Below are positions 7,595 through 15,728 of a stretch of DNA of 64,000 nucleotides, piece by piece. Source of the DNA: Cytobacillus suaedae (GTDB taxonomy: Bacteria; Bacillota; Bacilli; Bacillales; Bacillaceae_L); assembly GCA_014960805.1 (NCBI GenBank), contig CP063163.1, positions 1,103,001 to 1,167,000 of the forward strand. The letters run 5' to 3'. Within the stretch, counting starts at the first letter, position 1, and the number at the start of each line of letters is the position of its first letter. Both the position numbers and the translations under genes were made by a program. The notes under the pieces were generated by a model, which was not told the DNA's origin, did not search any database, and was given only the letters and a program-made list of their open reading frames with translations.

Positions 7595-9575
7595 AAAACA
7601 AAAGATTGAAGAAACAAAAATTGAAACGATGACATCAGAAGAACAACAAGAATTGTTGGAGAAATATGATCCAGAAGCAGGTACTCGAAAATTTACAGGA
7701 ATTCTAAAGTGGATTGCATTTATTGGTTTACTTTCTTTTTCTTTATTCCAGCTTTACACGGCTGTTTTTGGAGTTTTCACTGCCCAAATCCAAAGGTCGA
7801 TTCACTTGGGCTTTGCATTGGCATTAATTTTTATCCTTTTTCCTGCTAAAAAAGGGACAGCCAAAAAAGGAAAGGTTACGATTACGTGGTATGATGCAAT
7901 CCTTGCTCTATTATCAGTAGGTGTTGGGTTGTATTGGCCGTTAAATATTAATGAGCTAGTCCTTCGTGTAAGTGATTTATCTGCAATGGATATGTTTTTT
8001 GGGATAAGTGCTATTTTATTAGTACTTGAAGCAACCCGTCGTGCAGTAGGGTTACCTATTACCATTATTGCTGTCGTTTTCATGGCCTATGCGATGCTTG
8101 GTCCTTACATGCCTGGTTTCTTAAGTCATAGGGGATTAAGACTTGAGAAGCTTGTCCAAACCATGTTTTTTACAACGGAAGGGATACTTGGTACACCACT
8201 CGCCGTGTCATCAACATTTATCTTCCTGTTCCTATTGTTTGGGGCATTCTTAGTGAAAACAGGGGTTGGGCAATATTTTAATGATTTAGCTGTTTCAATT
8301 GCCGGTAGAAGTGTCGGAGGTCCAGCAAAGGTAGCTATATTCTCTAGTGCTTTGCAAGGGACGATTAGTGGTAGTTCAGTAGCAAACGTTGTAACCTCAG
8401 GTTCTTTTACGATTCCAATGATGAAAAAGCTTGGCTATCGTAAAGAGTTTGCAGGTGCAGTTGAGGCTGCAGCTTCAACCGGTGGCCAGTTAATGCCACC
8501 AATCATGGGAGCAGCTGCTTTCCTAATGGTTGAATTTATCGGTAATGGTATTACGTATTGGGACATTGCAAAAGCAGCGGCCATTCCGGCTGTACTATAC
8601 TTTGCGGGAATATGGATCATGACCCACTTTGAAGCTAAGCGTATTGGTTTACGCGGAATGACAAAAGAGGAAATGCCAGATCGTAAAGAAGTGTTAAAGA
8701 AGATTTATTTACTAGTACCTATTTTAGCAGTAGTCGTTCTTCTAATGTCAGGTATGAGTGTAACTAGAGCAGCTCTTTGGGCAATTGTTGTTACGGTCGG
8801 AGTAAGTGCAATTAGGAAGGAAACACGTATTGGTCTAGTAGGAATCATTTCAGCTTTAGTGGATGGTGCAAGGACTGCACTAGCTGTAGCTGCAGCAACC
8901 GCTGCTGCCGGTATGATTGTTGGGGTTGTTACAAAAACAGGATTAGGGTTAAAGCTTGCAAATGGACTGTTAGATTTATCTGGGGGCTTAATTCTTCCGA
9001 CATTATTCTTTACAATGGTAGCTGCCATTGTCCTAGGAATGGGTTCACCTACAACGGCGAACTATGTAATCACATCCACAATAGCAGCGCCAGCTATTAT
9101 TTTACTAGGTGTTCCTGATCTATCAGCACATTTATTCGTATTTTATTTCGGAATCGTAGCTGACGTTACTCCACCAGTTGCCTTAGCAGCTTTTGCCGCT
9201 GCTGGTGTATCAGGAGGAGAGCCGATACGAACCGGGTTCCAATCAGCAAGGCTTGCAATTGCAGCATTCATTATTCCATACATCTTTGTCTTGTCACCAG
9301 AGTTATTGATGATTGATACGACTGTTCCTCGTACACTTTGGGTAGTAGCGACATCTCTCATGGGGATGATTGCAATCGGAGCAGGAATGATCGGGTATTG
9401 GATGAGAAGTACTCACTGGATTGAACGTATTCTTGCAGTGACTGCAGGGCTATTGTTGATATATCCAGAGGGTTATAGTGATACAATCGGGCTAGTCATG
9501 TTTATTGGGTTATTGGTTATGCAGTATGTGATTAAGAGAGAGAATCCACGTAAAACAGCGACTGCCAATTCATAA
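7581..9575 (+). CDS. TRAP transporter fused permease (4TM/12TM)
   Basis: This 664-residue polytopic membrane protein fuses the small (DctQ-like) and large (DctM-like) TRAP permease subunits, as in the TIGR02123 type. The DctM part has the signature VSGSFTIPMMKKLGYRKEF and the glycine-rich GGQLMPPIMGAAAF. Translation starts at TTG 7581 with a GAGGGGAG site upstream and overlaps the DUF1850 gene. With the TAXI protein it should form a sodium- or proton-driven solute importer. Family certainty is high. Confidence 0.9.
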   Translation: MSKDKKQKIEETKIETMTSEEQQELLEKYDPEAGTRKFTGILKWIAFIGLLSFSLFQLYTAVFGVFTAQIQRSIHLGFALALIFILFPAKKGTAKKGKVTITWYDAILALLSVGVGLYWPLNINELVLRVSDLSAMDMFFGISAILLVLEATRRAVGLPITIIAVVFMAYAMLGPYMPGFLSHRGLRLEKLVQTMFFTTEGILGTPLAVSSTFIFLFLLFGAFLVKTGVGQYFNDLAVSIAGRSVGGPAKVAIFSSALQGTISGSSVANVVTSGSFTIPMMKKLGYRKEFAGAVEAAASTGGQLMPPIMGAAAFLMVEFIGNGITYWDIAKAAAIPAVLYFAGIWIMTHFEAKRIGLRGMTKEEMPDRKEVLKKIYLLVPILAVVVLLMSGMSVTRAALWAIVVTVGVSAIRKETRIGLVGIISALVDGARTALAVAAATAAAGMIVGVVTKTGLGLKLANGLLDLSGGLILPTLFFTMVAAIVLGMGSPTTANYVITSTIAAPAIILLGVPDLSAHLFVFYFGIVADVTPPVALAAFAAAGVSGGEPIRTGFQSARLAIAAFIIPYIFVLSPELLMIDTTVPRTLWVVATSLMGMIAIGAGMIGYWMRSTHWIERILAVTAGLLLIYPEGYSDTIGLVMFIGLLVMQYVIKRENPRKTATANS

Positions 9576-9591
9576 GGTTTTAGAGGGAAGA

Positions 9592-9622
9592 ACGTTTGGG
9601 CCTAAGGCCTGAGCGTTTTTTC
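9592..9622 (+). terminator. Terminator of the TRAP operon
   Basis: The arms AACGTTTGGGCC and GGCCTGAGCGTT pair (with G-T pairs) around TAA, followed by six T. Confidence 0.75.
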
Positions 9623-9645
9623 TTTATGGAAGGATGGGTGGAAGT

Positions 9646-9822
9646 GGACTCAGAGGCCGTTATTTGATTAAAACAGCTAGTAATTAACGGGTTAGTGGAC
9701 TCATATGCGCTTATTTGCTGAAAATCATGTGTAATAGAAGGAAATTAAGTGGAATAGCGAATTCTGAATCCGGAAAGCTAGTAAATTTGTATACTTTTTA
9801 GCAAATAACGGAATCTGAGTCC
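9646..9822. repeat. Inverted/direct repeat trio built on GGACTCA...CTTATTTG
   Basis: GGACTCAGAGGCCGTTATTTG at 9646-9666 is matched in inverted orientation at 9800-9822, and a diverged direct copy (GGACTCATATGCGCTTATTTG) lies at 9697-9717. This intergenic stretch (9623-9877) contains no open gene that I can support. Confidence 0.7.
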
Positions 9823-9877
9823 AAAAAAACAAGAAGTTTAACCTTGTATTTTAAAATACACTTACTAGATTTCTCCT

Positions 9878-9906
9878 TTGACAATTTAATAAGTAGAGGC
9901 TATAAT
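9878..9906 (+). promoter_or_regulatory. Promoter of the tRNA-Val gene
   Basis: TTGACA (9878-9883) and TATAAT (9901-9906) are both consensus with an optimal 17-base spacer, 23 bases before the tRNA. Confidence 0.9.
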
Positions 9907-9929
9907 CCTGTTATACAATATTTAAATAC

Positions 9930-10001
9930 GACTTGTTAGCTCAGTGGGAGAGCACTACCTTGACAGGGTAGGGGTCGGGGGTTCAAGTCCCTCACAGGTC
10001 A
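9930..10001 (+). tRNA. tRNA-Val (anticodon GAC)
   Basis: A complete cloverleaf can be drawn. The acceptor GACTTGT pairs with ACAGGTC with an A discriminator. The anticodon stem CTACC/GGTAG encloses the loop TTGACAG, giving anticodon GAC (Val). The T arm contains GTTCAAGT. CCA is not encoded. The gene is solitary, with its own promoter and terminator rather than being in an rRNA-tRNA cluster. Confidence 0.93.
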
Positions 10002-10010
10002 TTAGAACAG

Positions 10011-10046
10011 AACCTTGGTAACGACTTAGTTATCAAGGTTTTTTTT
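10011..10046 (+). terminator. Terminator of the tRNA-Val gene
   Basis: AACCTTGGTAAC pairs with GTTATCAAGGTT (one mismatch), followed by eight T. Confidence 0.85.
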
Positions 10047-10147
10047 GTGTAACAGGACATGCATTCGTTATGTAAGCTATATAGCCAATTAAGTGGTTAA
10101 TTTGTATAATAATTATATATGAAAATTAAATATTCAGAGGTAAGCTC

Positions 10148-11596
10148 ATGATTATTAATAAACTACTAGAAAATAAAACCATTAACTTTGAATCTATATT
10201 TAATTACTTGGAGGATATGGTTTTTATAATTAAAGTCGAGGAAAATGGAGTATTTCGTGTTATAGAAGTAAATGAAGCTTATATTAAAGGTTCAGGGTTA
10301 ACAAAGGAACAAATGTTAAATAAACAAATTGATGAAATAGTCTCCTATGAAGATGCACTGAAGGTTGCACATAATTATAATGAGGCTATGAGATTGAATT
10401 CTTCTTTAACATATGAAGAAACTATGACGTTAAATGATATTGTAAAAACATTTGAAACGAACATTATTCCTGTTTTTGAGGACGATAATGAATGTAGTAT
10501 TATTATTGGTATTGGTCGAGACATTACGGAACGGAAAAATTATGAAAATGAAATCATCCAAACAAAAGAAAAATTCCAAAAGGTTATCCATCATCAGCAA
10601 GGTATAGTTTTTAATGTAGAGAAGGTAGAACAGGATTATATCTATACTTTATTTGATGGACAAATTATTAGCCAGTTTAACAACCTTCCAAGTGAAGTTG
10701 TTGGAAAAAGGCCACAAGACATTATGCCTATTAGTCTAGCGGAAATGATTATAGCTAAGTATGATCATTGCTGGAATCTTCAAGAAAAAGTTGTGTTTGA
10801 AGAGGATGTAAATGATTTGGTATTTCTAACAGTTTTAAGCCCTGTAATTGAAAATGGACAAACTCAAAGTATTATTGGTTCAACAATAGATATTAGTGAG
10901 AAGAGAAGAACAGAGGAAACTCTATTTAAAAAAGAAAAACTTTCGTTACTTGGAGAAATGTCTGCCGGAATTGGTCATGAAATTAGAAACCCCCTTACTA
11001 CTATAAAGGGTTTTTTGAAGATGATGAAGGAAGATCCTACTAATATAAAGTCAGATTTTATTGATATCATTAGTTCTGAAGTAGAAAGTATCGACAGAAT
11101 AGCAGGTGAGCTTATGATGCTCGCTAAACCACAAGCTTTTCAAAAGAATCCATTTAATATTGGATCACTACTTAATGATGTCGTTTTCTTAATGGAATCT
11201 CAGGCTTTTACACAAGGAGTGACGTTGGAGTATAGGACAACTAATCCTAACATCTTTATAGATGGAGACCATAATCAAATAAAACAAGTGTTTTTCAATT
11301 TAATAAAAAACTCTATAGAAGCTATGGAATCAAACCTTAAAGGTGGAGTTCAAATAATTTGTGACCATAATGAACATGAGGTAATTATTAAGGTAGTCGA
11401 TGAAGGCTGCGGTATTTCGAGTGAAAAAATTAAAACAATAGGCGAACCCTTTTATACAACTAAAACAAAGGGGAATGGGTTAGGTTTAATGATTACCCAA
11501 CGAATTATAAGAAACCACAATGGCTCTATACAATGTGAGAGTGAGTTAGGAAAAGGGACAACTTTTACAATTTCTTTTCCATTATTTAATATTTGA
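10148..11596 (+). CDS. Orphan PAS-domain sensor histidine kinase (sporulation kinase-like)
   Basis: The 482-residue protein lacks membrane segments and should be cytoplasmic. It has a PAS domain at about 15-130 ending in GIGRDITERK, a second PAS-like region at about 140-255, then a HisKA domain. The phosphorylated His277 lies in AGIGHEIRNPL. The HATPase domain shows N box NLIKNSIEAM, G1 DEGCGIS and G2 GNGLGL. No response regulator is adjacent. That, and the similarity of the HisKA region to KinA/KinE, suggest input to the sporulation phosphorelay (Spo0F). The ligand sensed is unknown. Confidence 0.85.
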   Translation: MIINKLLENKTINFESIFNYLEDMVFIIKVEENGVFRVIEVNEAYIKGSGLTKEQMLNKQIDEIVSYEDALKVAHNYNEAMRLNSSLTYEETMTLNDIVKTFETNIIPVFEDDNECSIIIGIGRDITERKNYENEIIQTKEKFQKVIHHQQGIVFNVEKVEQDYIYTLFDGQIISQFNNLPSEVVGKRPQDIMPISLAEMIIAKYDHCWNLQEKVVFEEDVNDLVFLTVLSPVIENGQTQSIIGSTIDISEKRRTEETLFKKEKLSLLGEMSAGIGHEIRNPLTTIKGFLKMMKEDPTNIKSDFIDIISSEVESIDRIAGELMMLAKPQAFQKNPFNIGSLLNDVVFLMESQAFTQGVTLEYRTTNPNIFIDGDHNQIKQVFFNLIKNSIEAMESNLKGGVQIICDHNEHEVIIKVVDEGCGISSEKIKTIGEPFYTTKTKGNGLGLMITQRIIRNHNGSIQCESELGKGTTFTISFPLFNI

Positions 11597-11610
11597 TATT
11601 TTAAAGGAAT

Positions 11611-11653
11611 AAGCCAAACTCTTTTTTAAGTAGGGAAAGAGTTTGGCTTTATT
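11611..11653 (+). terminator. Terminator of the PAS kinase gene
   Basis: AAGCCAAACTCTTT pairs with AAAGAGTTTGGCTT, followed by a T-rich tail. Confidence 0.85.
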
Positions 11654-11767
11654 ATATTTTAGTAGTAGTGAAGAAGCCTTGTTTTATTTACTACAAATGA
11701 CAAAAGGCCAGATTTCTTCTCCTCTGACTGATATTTAGCGATTGCTATATGGTCCCATTTATTATAA

Positions 11768-11797
11768 ACTTAACCGTAATCATTACGATTTAAGTTT
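11768..11797 (+). promoter_or_regulatory. Zur-box-like operator
   Basis: CGTAATCATTACG at 11775-11787 is a perfect 13-base palindrome. It is extended by ATTT on the right, closely matching the Bacillus Zur consensus (TCGTAATNATTACGA). Longer flanking arms AAACTTAA and TTAAGTTT add further symmetry. It lies 22 bases before the start codon at 11810. Confidence 0.7.
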
Positions 11798-11809
11798 GGA
11801 GGGACTAGG

Positions 11810-12991
11810 ATGTACGATTGGATTATAATAGGCGGAGGAATACACGGTTGCACAGTAGCCTCTTTTCTTTTAAAGAATCAAAGAACAGAGAGTGACAAAC
11901 TCCTCATCATTGATCCGTACAGTGAACCTATGTATCGATGGAGAAGAAATACAAAGATAATCGGGATGGAGTATCTACGTTCCCCTTCCGTTCATCAGAT
12001 TGATGTAGACCCTTTCAGTTTACAAAAATACGCACAAGAGAATAACTTATCTTCAAGCGGGTTTTATGGTCCGTATAAACGACCTGCATTAACACTTTTT
12101 AATGAACATTGTGAATCGATTATAAATGAAGTGAATTTACAGCATTCTTGGCACCAAGGGAAGGTATGTTCAGTAAAAAAGGTTGAAGGAATCTGGAGAG
12201 TAACTACGGAAAATGGCGAAGATTTCTTTACTAAGAATATTGTCATTTCAATTAGTATTAATGATCAATTTAACCTCCCGGATTGGGCTTCAGAAGTCAA
12301 AGCAAAGCTACCAAATCAACTTTATCATGTTTTTGATGAAAATATAGATGAAGTAGGAGCATTAAAACCTCCAATTGTAATTATAGGGGGAGGAATTACA
12401 GCAGCGCATCTTTCAATTAAACTTAGTAATCTATATCCAGGAAAAGTAACGTTAGTAAAGCGACATCCGTTTCGAGTTCATGATTTTGATAGTGATTCAG
12501 GATGGCTAGGTCCTAAAAAATTACAACTGTATTATAAATTTAAGACGTATGAAGAGCGAAGGCAATCAATTAATAAAGCAAGAAATAAAGGCTCAATTCC
12601 AAAAGAAATTCTTCTGAAATTAAAAAAGCTAGAAAGGGATAATAAGTTACTAATACAAGATGGAGAGATACAATCTACACGGATTAATGAAGAAAAAATT
12701 ACTCTAGTCTTGGATAACCAGACCATCTCCGCCCAAACTATAGTATGTTCAACAGGGTTTGTTTCCTCATTACCTAGTCAACAATGGCTAAAAGAGTTAA
12801 TCGAGGAACACCAATTAAAATGTGCAACTTGTGGCTATCCAATCATTAATCATTCGTTGGAATGGTGTTCTCATTTGTATGTATCAGGTCCTTTAGCCGA
12901 GCTCGAAATAGGACCAGTTGCTAGAAATATTTCTGGAGCCCGAATGGCTGCGGATAGAATAGTGAGAAGTTTGAAATATAAAGCGAAATGA
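11810..12991 (+). CDS. FAD/NAD(P)-binding oxidoreductase behind a Zur-like box
   Basis: The 393-residue protein has an N-terminal FAD-binding Rossmann motif (IIGGGIHGC, about residues 6-14). A second nucleotide-binding motif (IIGGGITAAHLS) lies near residue 195. This layout is that of flavin-dependent monooxygenases related to lysine/ornithine N-hydroxylases. A GGAGGGACTAGG site precedes ATG 11810. The upstream palindrome suggests zinc-dependent repression by Zur. A convergent neighbour encodes a His-rich protein. I do not know the substrate. A role in zinc acquisition or in zinc-sparing metabolism is inference from the operator alone. Confidence 0.7.
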   Translation: MYDWIIIGGGIHGCTVASFLLKNQRTESDKLLIIDPYSEPMYRWRRNTKIIGMEYLRSPSVHQIDVDPFSLQKYAQENNLSSSGFYGPYKRPALTLFNEHCESIINEVNLQHSWHQGKVCSVKKVEGIWRVTTENGEDFFTKNIVISISINDQFNLPDWASEVKAKLPNQLYHVFDENIDEVGALKPPIVIIGGGITAAHLSIKLSNLYPGKVTLVKRHPFRVHDFDSDSGWLGPKKLQLYYKFKTYEERRQSINKARNKGSIPKEILLKLKKLERDNKLLIQDGEIQSTRINEEKITLVLDNQTISAQTIVCSTGFVSSLPSQQWLKELIEEHQLKCATCGYPIINHSLEWCSHLYVSGPLAELEIGPVARNISGARMAADRIVRSLKYKAK

Positions 12992-13016
12992 TATTGATTT
13001 GCATAGATTCAAAAAA

Positions 13017-13058
13017 AATAGCCCGTTAATCTTAAAAGCAGAATGAACGGGCTATTTA
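13017..13058. terminator. Bidirectional terminator between convergent genes
   Basis: AATAGCCCGTT pairs with AACGGGCTATT, with A-rich and T-rich flanks, between the FAD protein gene and the His-rich protein gene. Confidence 0.85.
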
Positions 13059-13400
13059 TTAGTCACCTGAGACTAGTTCTACCGGTCCATGATCATCACA
13101 GTGATCGCCATGTACATGGTGTAAACGACCATTTACTAAGAAATCATAATGATCTCCATGTGGTACAAGCTCGTGGCCACAATCATTGTCATGGCTACAG
13201 CCACAGTTCATTGGTTTACATTCGGCAGGATTTGTTTCACTTACTGGAATGGTACACTCATCCCAGTGGCCATTATGCTCATGATGAAGGTGTCCATTAT
13301 GAACATAATCAATATGGTCATCGTGTTTAATTTTAGTATGACCACAAGCTAAGCTGTGTTCATGGGAGTGATTTTCATTGATATGATGTTCTTGGCCCAA
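13059..13400 (-). CDS. Histidine-rich putative zinc/metal-binding protein
   Basis: The 113-residue product has a very high content of His, Asp and Cys. It contains two related blocks, HDDHIDYVHNGHLHHEHNGH and HGDHYDFLVNGRLHHVHGDH, an internal duplication with alternating HxDH and LHHxH motifs. A TTG start at 13400 is chosen because AAAGGAGG lies seven bases upstream; the longer frame to 13523 lacks a site. There is no signal peptide, so it may buffer or chelate zinc or nickel in the cytoplasm. The opposite strand also reads as His-rich, a mirror effect of CAT/ATG, and lacks a good start. Confidence 0.75.
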   Translation of the reverse strand: MGQEHHINENHSHEHSLACGHTKIKHDDHIDYVHNGHLHHEHNGHWDECTIPVSETNPAECKPMNCGCSHDNDCGHELVPHGDHYDFLVNGRLHHVHGDHCDDHGPVELVSGD

Positions 13401-13695
13401 TTTGCATCCTCCTTTACTCTTTTTCTGTATTATTATTTCCAAGAAAGGTTTCAAACTATTAGGGAATTTATAACTAATGTTTTTATACTTTAACTGAAGA
13501 GTAGGTTTTCTAACTTTCATCAATTTAAGGGAATTAATACAGATATTTGAATAAGGATTTGCTACTTAGAAGAAATTTTAAAAGAGTAGCGAGGGTGATG
13601 TATGTTCAATAATGACCTTTCTATTAGATTGAATATCTTTATAGGAATAACATTGAACAGCAAGGTGTATTGAAAAGAAATTATTTTCACCGGTG

Positions 13696-13724
13696 TTGAC
13701 ATAATACCTAACAGGGTATACTAT
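13696..13724 (+). promoter_or_regulatory. cstR promoter with CstR-type operator 1
   Basis: TTGACA (13696-13701) and TACTAT (13719-13724) are 17 bases apart. The palindrome ATACCTAACAGGGTAT (13704-13719) fills the spacer, an ideal position for repression. A leader of about 110 bases follows before cstR. Confidence 0.8.
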
Positions 13725-13837
13725 TAGCTGTGTTAGTTGTTTTGCAAAAGACTGTCACTAACTAAATTGTCTAACATAATTATATAAAACACTTTAAAAA
13801 ATAATGGTTAATAATACTACTACAAAGGAGGATTACT

Positions 13838-14098
13838 ATGGAATACACTGATCAAATGAAAAATCGTGTGAAACGAATGGAAGGACAGTTAAGAGGAATC
13901 TTAAAAATGATGGAAGACGGTAAGGATTGCAAAGAAGTAATCACTCAGCTGTCAGCAGTTCGTTCAGCAGTTGATCGCACTGTAGGAGTAATTGTCAGTA
14001 CAAATTTAGTAGAATGTGTGCAAAATGCCGAGAAAAGAGGAGAAACTACTGACGAGTTTATTAAAGAAGCAGTCAACCTACTTGTAAAAAGTAGATAA
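13838..14098 (+). CDS. cstR: CstR-type persulfide-sensing repressor (CsoR/FrmR family)
   Basis: This 86-residue all-helical repressor has Cys31 (GKDC) and Cys60 (NLVEC), the two residues that CstR uses to form di-, tri- or tetrasulfide links on sensing reactive sulfur. Copper-sensing CsoR has a histidine four residues before the second cysteine; here it is Asn56, which argues for CstR over CsoR. Five matching operators lie in the operon it heads. It corresponds to YrkD of B. subtilis. The AAAGGAGG site upstream is strong. Confidence 0.9.
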   Translation: MEYTDQMKNRVKRMEGQLRGILKMMEDGKDCKEVITQLSAVRSAVDRTVGVIVSTNLVECVQNAEKRGETTDEFIKEAVNLLVKSR

Positions 14099-14108
14099 TT
14101 ATAAGGGG

Positions 14109-14151
14109 TTGACATACTTTTTTTTATAAGTTAATATACCCGTAGGGGTAA
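14109..14151 (+). promoter_or_regulatory. Internal promoter with CstR-type operator 2
   Basis: TTGACA (14109-14114) and TAATAT (14132-14137) have a 17-base spacer. ATACCCGTAGGGGTAA (14136-14151) overlaps the -10 region. A run of eight T at 14118-14125 is followed by seven bases and AATATACC. Confidence 0.8.
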
Positions 14152-14191
14152 GGGTAATTGGTGGTTAGATGAAATGTGGAGGTAATATCAG

Positions 14192-14419
14192 ATGAACTCA
14201 AATAATTTTTTAGATGCAAAAGGACTTGCATGTCCAATGCCAATTGTAAAAACAAAGAAAGCTATGAGCGATATGGAAGCCGGTCAGGTGTTAGAAATTC
14301 ATACTACAGACAAAGGTGCATTAAATGATCTAACTGCTTGGGCAAAGTCTTGTGGACATGAGCTTTTAAAGCATGAAGAAAATGATAATGTACTAAAATT
14401 TTGGATTAAAAAAGGATAA
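14192..14419 (+). CDS. TusA-family sulfur carrier
   Basis: The 75-residue protein is a single TusA/SirA domain. The persulfide-carrying cysteine sits in the signature GLACPMPIVKTKKAM near the N-terminus. It should accept sulfane sulfur from a rhodanese or DsrE-like partner and pass it on. The GGAGG site lies nine bases from the ATG. It is one of three TusA domains encoded in this operon, and its C-terminal ending (VLKFWIKKG) is nearly the same as that of the one at 17491. Confidence 0.92.
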   Translation: MNSNNFLDAKGLACPMPIVKTKKAMSDMEAGQVLEIHTTDKGALNDLTAWAKSCGHELLKHEENDNVLKFWIKKG

Positions 14420-14452
14420 TTTTTTTACTAAATTATATACCCCCAGGGGTTA
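14420..14452 (+). promoter_or_regulatory. CstR-type operator 3 with T7 tract
   Basis: ATACCCCCAGGGGTTA (14437-14452) lies between tusA and the dsrE-like gene. A T7 tract (14420-14426), seven bases and TATATACC precede it, the same layout as at sites 2, 4 and 5. Confidence 0.7.
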
Positions 14453-14470
14453 ACTATAGGAGGAATAAAC

Positions 14471-14950
14471 ATGACAGAAAAGAAAAAAACAACGATTGTA
14501 TTATTTAGTGGGGATTATGATAAAGCAATGGCAGCTTATATTATTGCAAATGGTGCAGCAGCTTATGATCATGAAGTAACTATATTTCACACTTTCTGGG
14601 GATTAAATGCTTTACGTAAAGATGAACATATAGAAGTTAAAAAGAGTTTTATGGAAAAAATGTTCGGCAAAATGATGCCTAGAGGCGCTGAAAAGTTGGG
14701 ATTATCAAAGATGCAATTTGCTGGTTTTGGTCCAAGAATGATTAAAGGTGTAATGAAAAAGCATAATGCGATGACTTTAGAGCAATTAATTGATATGGCC
14801 AAAGAACAAGATGTAAAATTAGTAGCTTGTACGATGACGATGGATTTATTAGGCCTTCATAAAGATGAATTATTAGAGAACATTGAATATGCTGGTGTTG
14901 CAGCTTATTTAGCAGATGCGGAAGATGGCAATGTAAACTTATTTATTTAG
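14471..14950 (+). CDS. yrkE: DsrE/DsrF/DrsH-like sulfur-transfer protein
   Basis: The 159-residue protein has the DsrE2-like fold: an N-terminal strand TTIVLFSGDYDKAMAAYIIA, a middle insertion rich in Met and Lys, and the conserved VACTMTMDLLG near residue 120. The cysteine there is the likely persulfide carrier. DsrE-like proteins exchange sulfur with TusA and rhodaneses, which are its neighbours here. It corresponds in type and place to YrkE. A clear site (TAGGAGGAA) lies upstream. Confidence 0.87.
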   Translation: MTEKKKTTIVLFSGDYDKAMAAYIIANGAAAYDHEVTIFHTFWGLNALRKDEHIEVKKSFMEKMFGKMMPRGAEKLGLSKMQFAGFGPRMIKGVMKKHNAMTLEQLIDMAKEQDVKLVACTMTMDLLGLHKDELLENIEYAGVAAYLADAEDGNVNLFI

Positions 14951-14973
14951 ACAACTAGGAGGCCATACACGAG

Positions 14974-15333
14974 ATGGACTATTTGAATTATATATTGATT
15001 GGTCTTTTAATCTTATTTTTACTTCAACGTTTACTTCCAACTAAAGGTGTTAGACAAATTACAACTAGTGATTTAAGAAAAGAATTGAATGATAAGAATA
15101 AACAATATATTGATGTTCGAACTGCAGGCGAGTTTAAAGGTAGAAACATCAAAGGCTTTAAAAATATACCTCTTCACGAATTAGCCTCTAAGGTAAATGA
15201 GTTATCAAAAGATAAAGAGGTAGTTGTAATCTGTCAAAGTGGGATGAGAAGTAATAAAGCAACAAAGGTATTAAGAAAGCAAGGATTTAAGCAAGTAACG
15301 AATGTTAAGGGTGGTATGAGTGCTTGGGGTTAA
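14974..15333 (+). CDS. Membrane-anchored rhodanese-like sulfurtransferase
   Basis: The 119-residue protein has one N-terminal hydrophobic segment (about residues 3-18, YLNYILIGLLILFLL) followed by a single rhodanese domain. The active-site loop is CQSGMRS, with the cysteine that carries persulfide. The domain most likely faces the cytoplasm, like its partners, but topology cannot be settled from sequence. The AGGAGG site is 11 bases before the ATG. It lies between the DsrE-like gene and a second rhodanese gene. Confidence 0.87.
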   Translation: MDYLNYILIGLLILFLLQRLLPTKGVRQITTSDLRKELNDKNKQYIDVRTAGEFKGRNIKGFKNIPLHELASKVNELSKDKEVVVICQSGMRSNKATKVLRKQGFKQVTNVKGGMSAWG

Positions 15334-15355
15334 TAAATGATTAGGAGGAACAATG

Positions 15356-15652
15356 ATGAAGACAATGACAGCAATCGAAGTTGAAACTTTATTAAATGAA
15401 GGCCAAACATTAAATATGATTGACGTTCGTGAAGTAGACGAAGTAGAAGCTGGTAAAATTCCTGGAGTTATTCATATTCCATTAGCTTTAGTTGAATTCC
15501 GTATGCACGAGCTTGATAAATCGAAAGAATATGTGATGATCTGCCGTTCAGGAGGAAGAAGTGGTCGTGCTGCACAGTTTTTAGAGAGCCAAGGCTTTAA
15601 TGTAATTAATATGACTGGTGGAATGCTTACTTGGGAAGGTAAGGATAAGTAA
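15356..15652 (+). CDS. Rhodanese-like sulfurtransferase (single domain)
   Basis: The product of about 98 residues is one rhodanese domain with active-site loop CRSGGRS and the CH2A-like start NMIDVREVDE. It is soluble. Two adjacent ATG codons (15353 and 15356) are possible; AGGAGG is seven bases from the second, so I prefer 15356. It should move sulfane sulfur among TusA, DsrE and thiol acceptors in the persulfide response. Confidence 0.88.
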   Translation: MKTMTAIEVETLLNEGQTLNMIDVREVDEVEAGKIPGVIHIPLALVEFRMHELDKSKEYVMICRSGGRSGRAAQFLESQGFNVINMTGGMLTWEGKDK

Positions 15653-15685
15653 TTTTTTTGAACACTAATATACCCCATTGGGTGT
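15653..15685 (+). promoter_or_regulatory. CstR-type operator 4 with T7 tract
   Basis: ATACCCCATTGGGTGT (15670-15685) follows T7 (15653-15659), seven bases and AATATACC. It lies before the TusA-rhodanese fusion gene. Confidence 0.7.
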
Positions 15686-15728
15686 GTGGTGAAGAGCTTC
15701 AACAATAATAAAATTTGGAGGTTATGAT

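Noticed and set aside
9930-10001. tRNA-Val as an integration site of a mobile element
   Set aside because: No integrase, no duplicated tRNA 3' end and no change in gene content on either side were seen.
13043-13330. His-rich ORF on the plus strand
   Set aside because: It mirrors the minus-strand His-rich gene (CAT and ATG are complementary), begins in the terminator and lacks a ribosome binding site.
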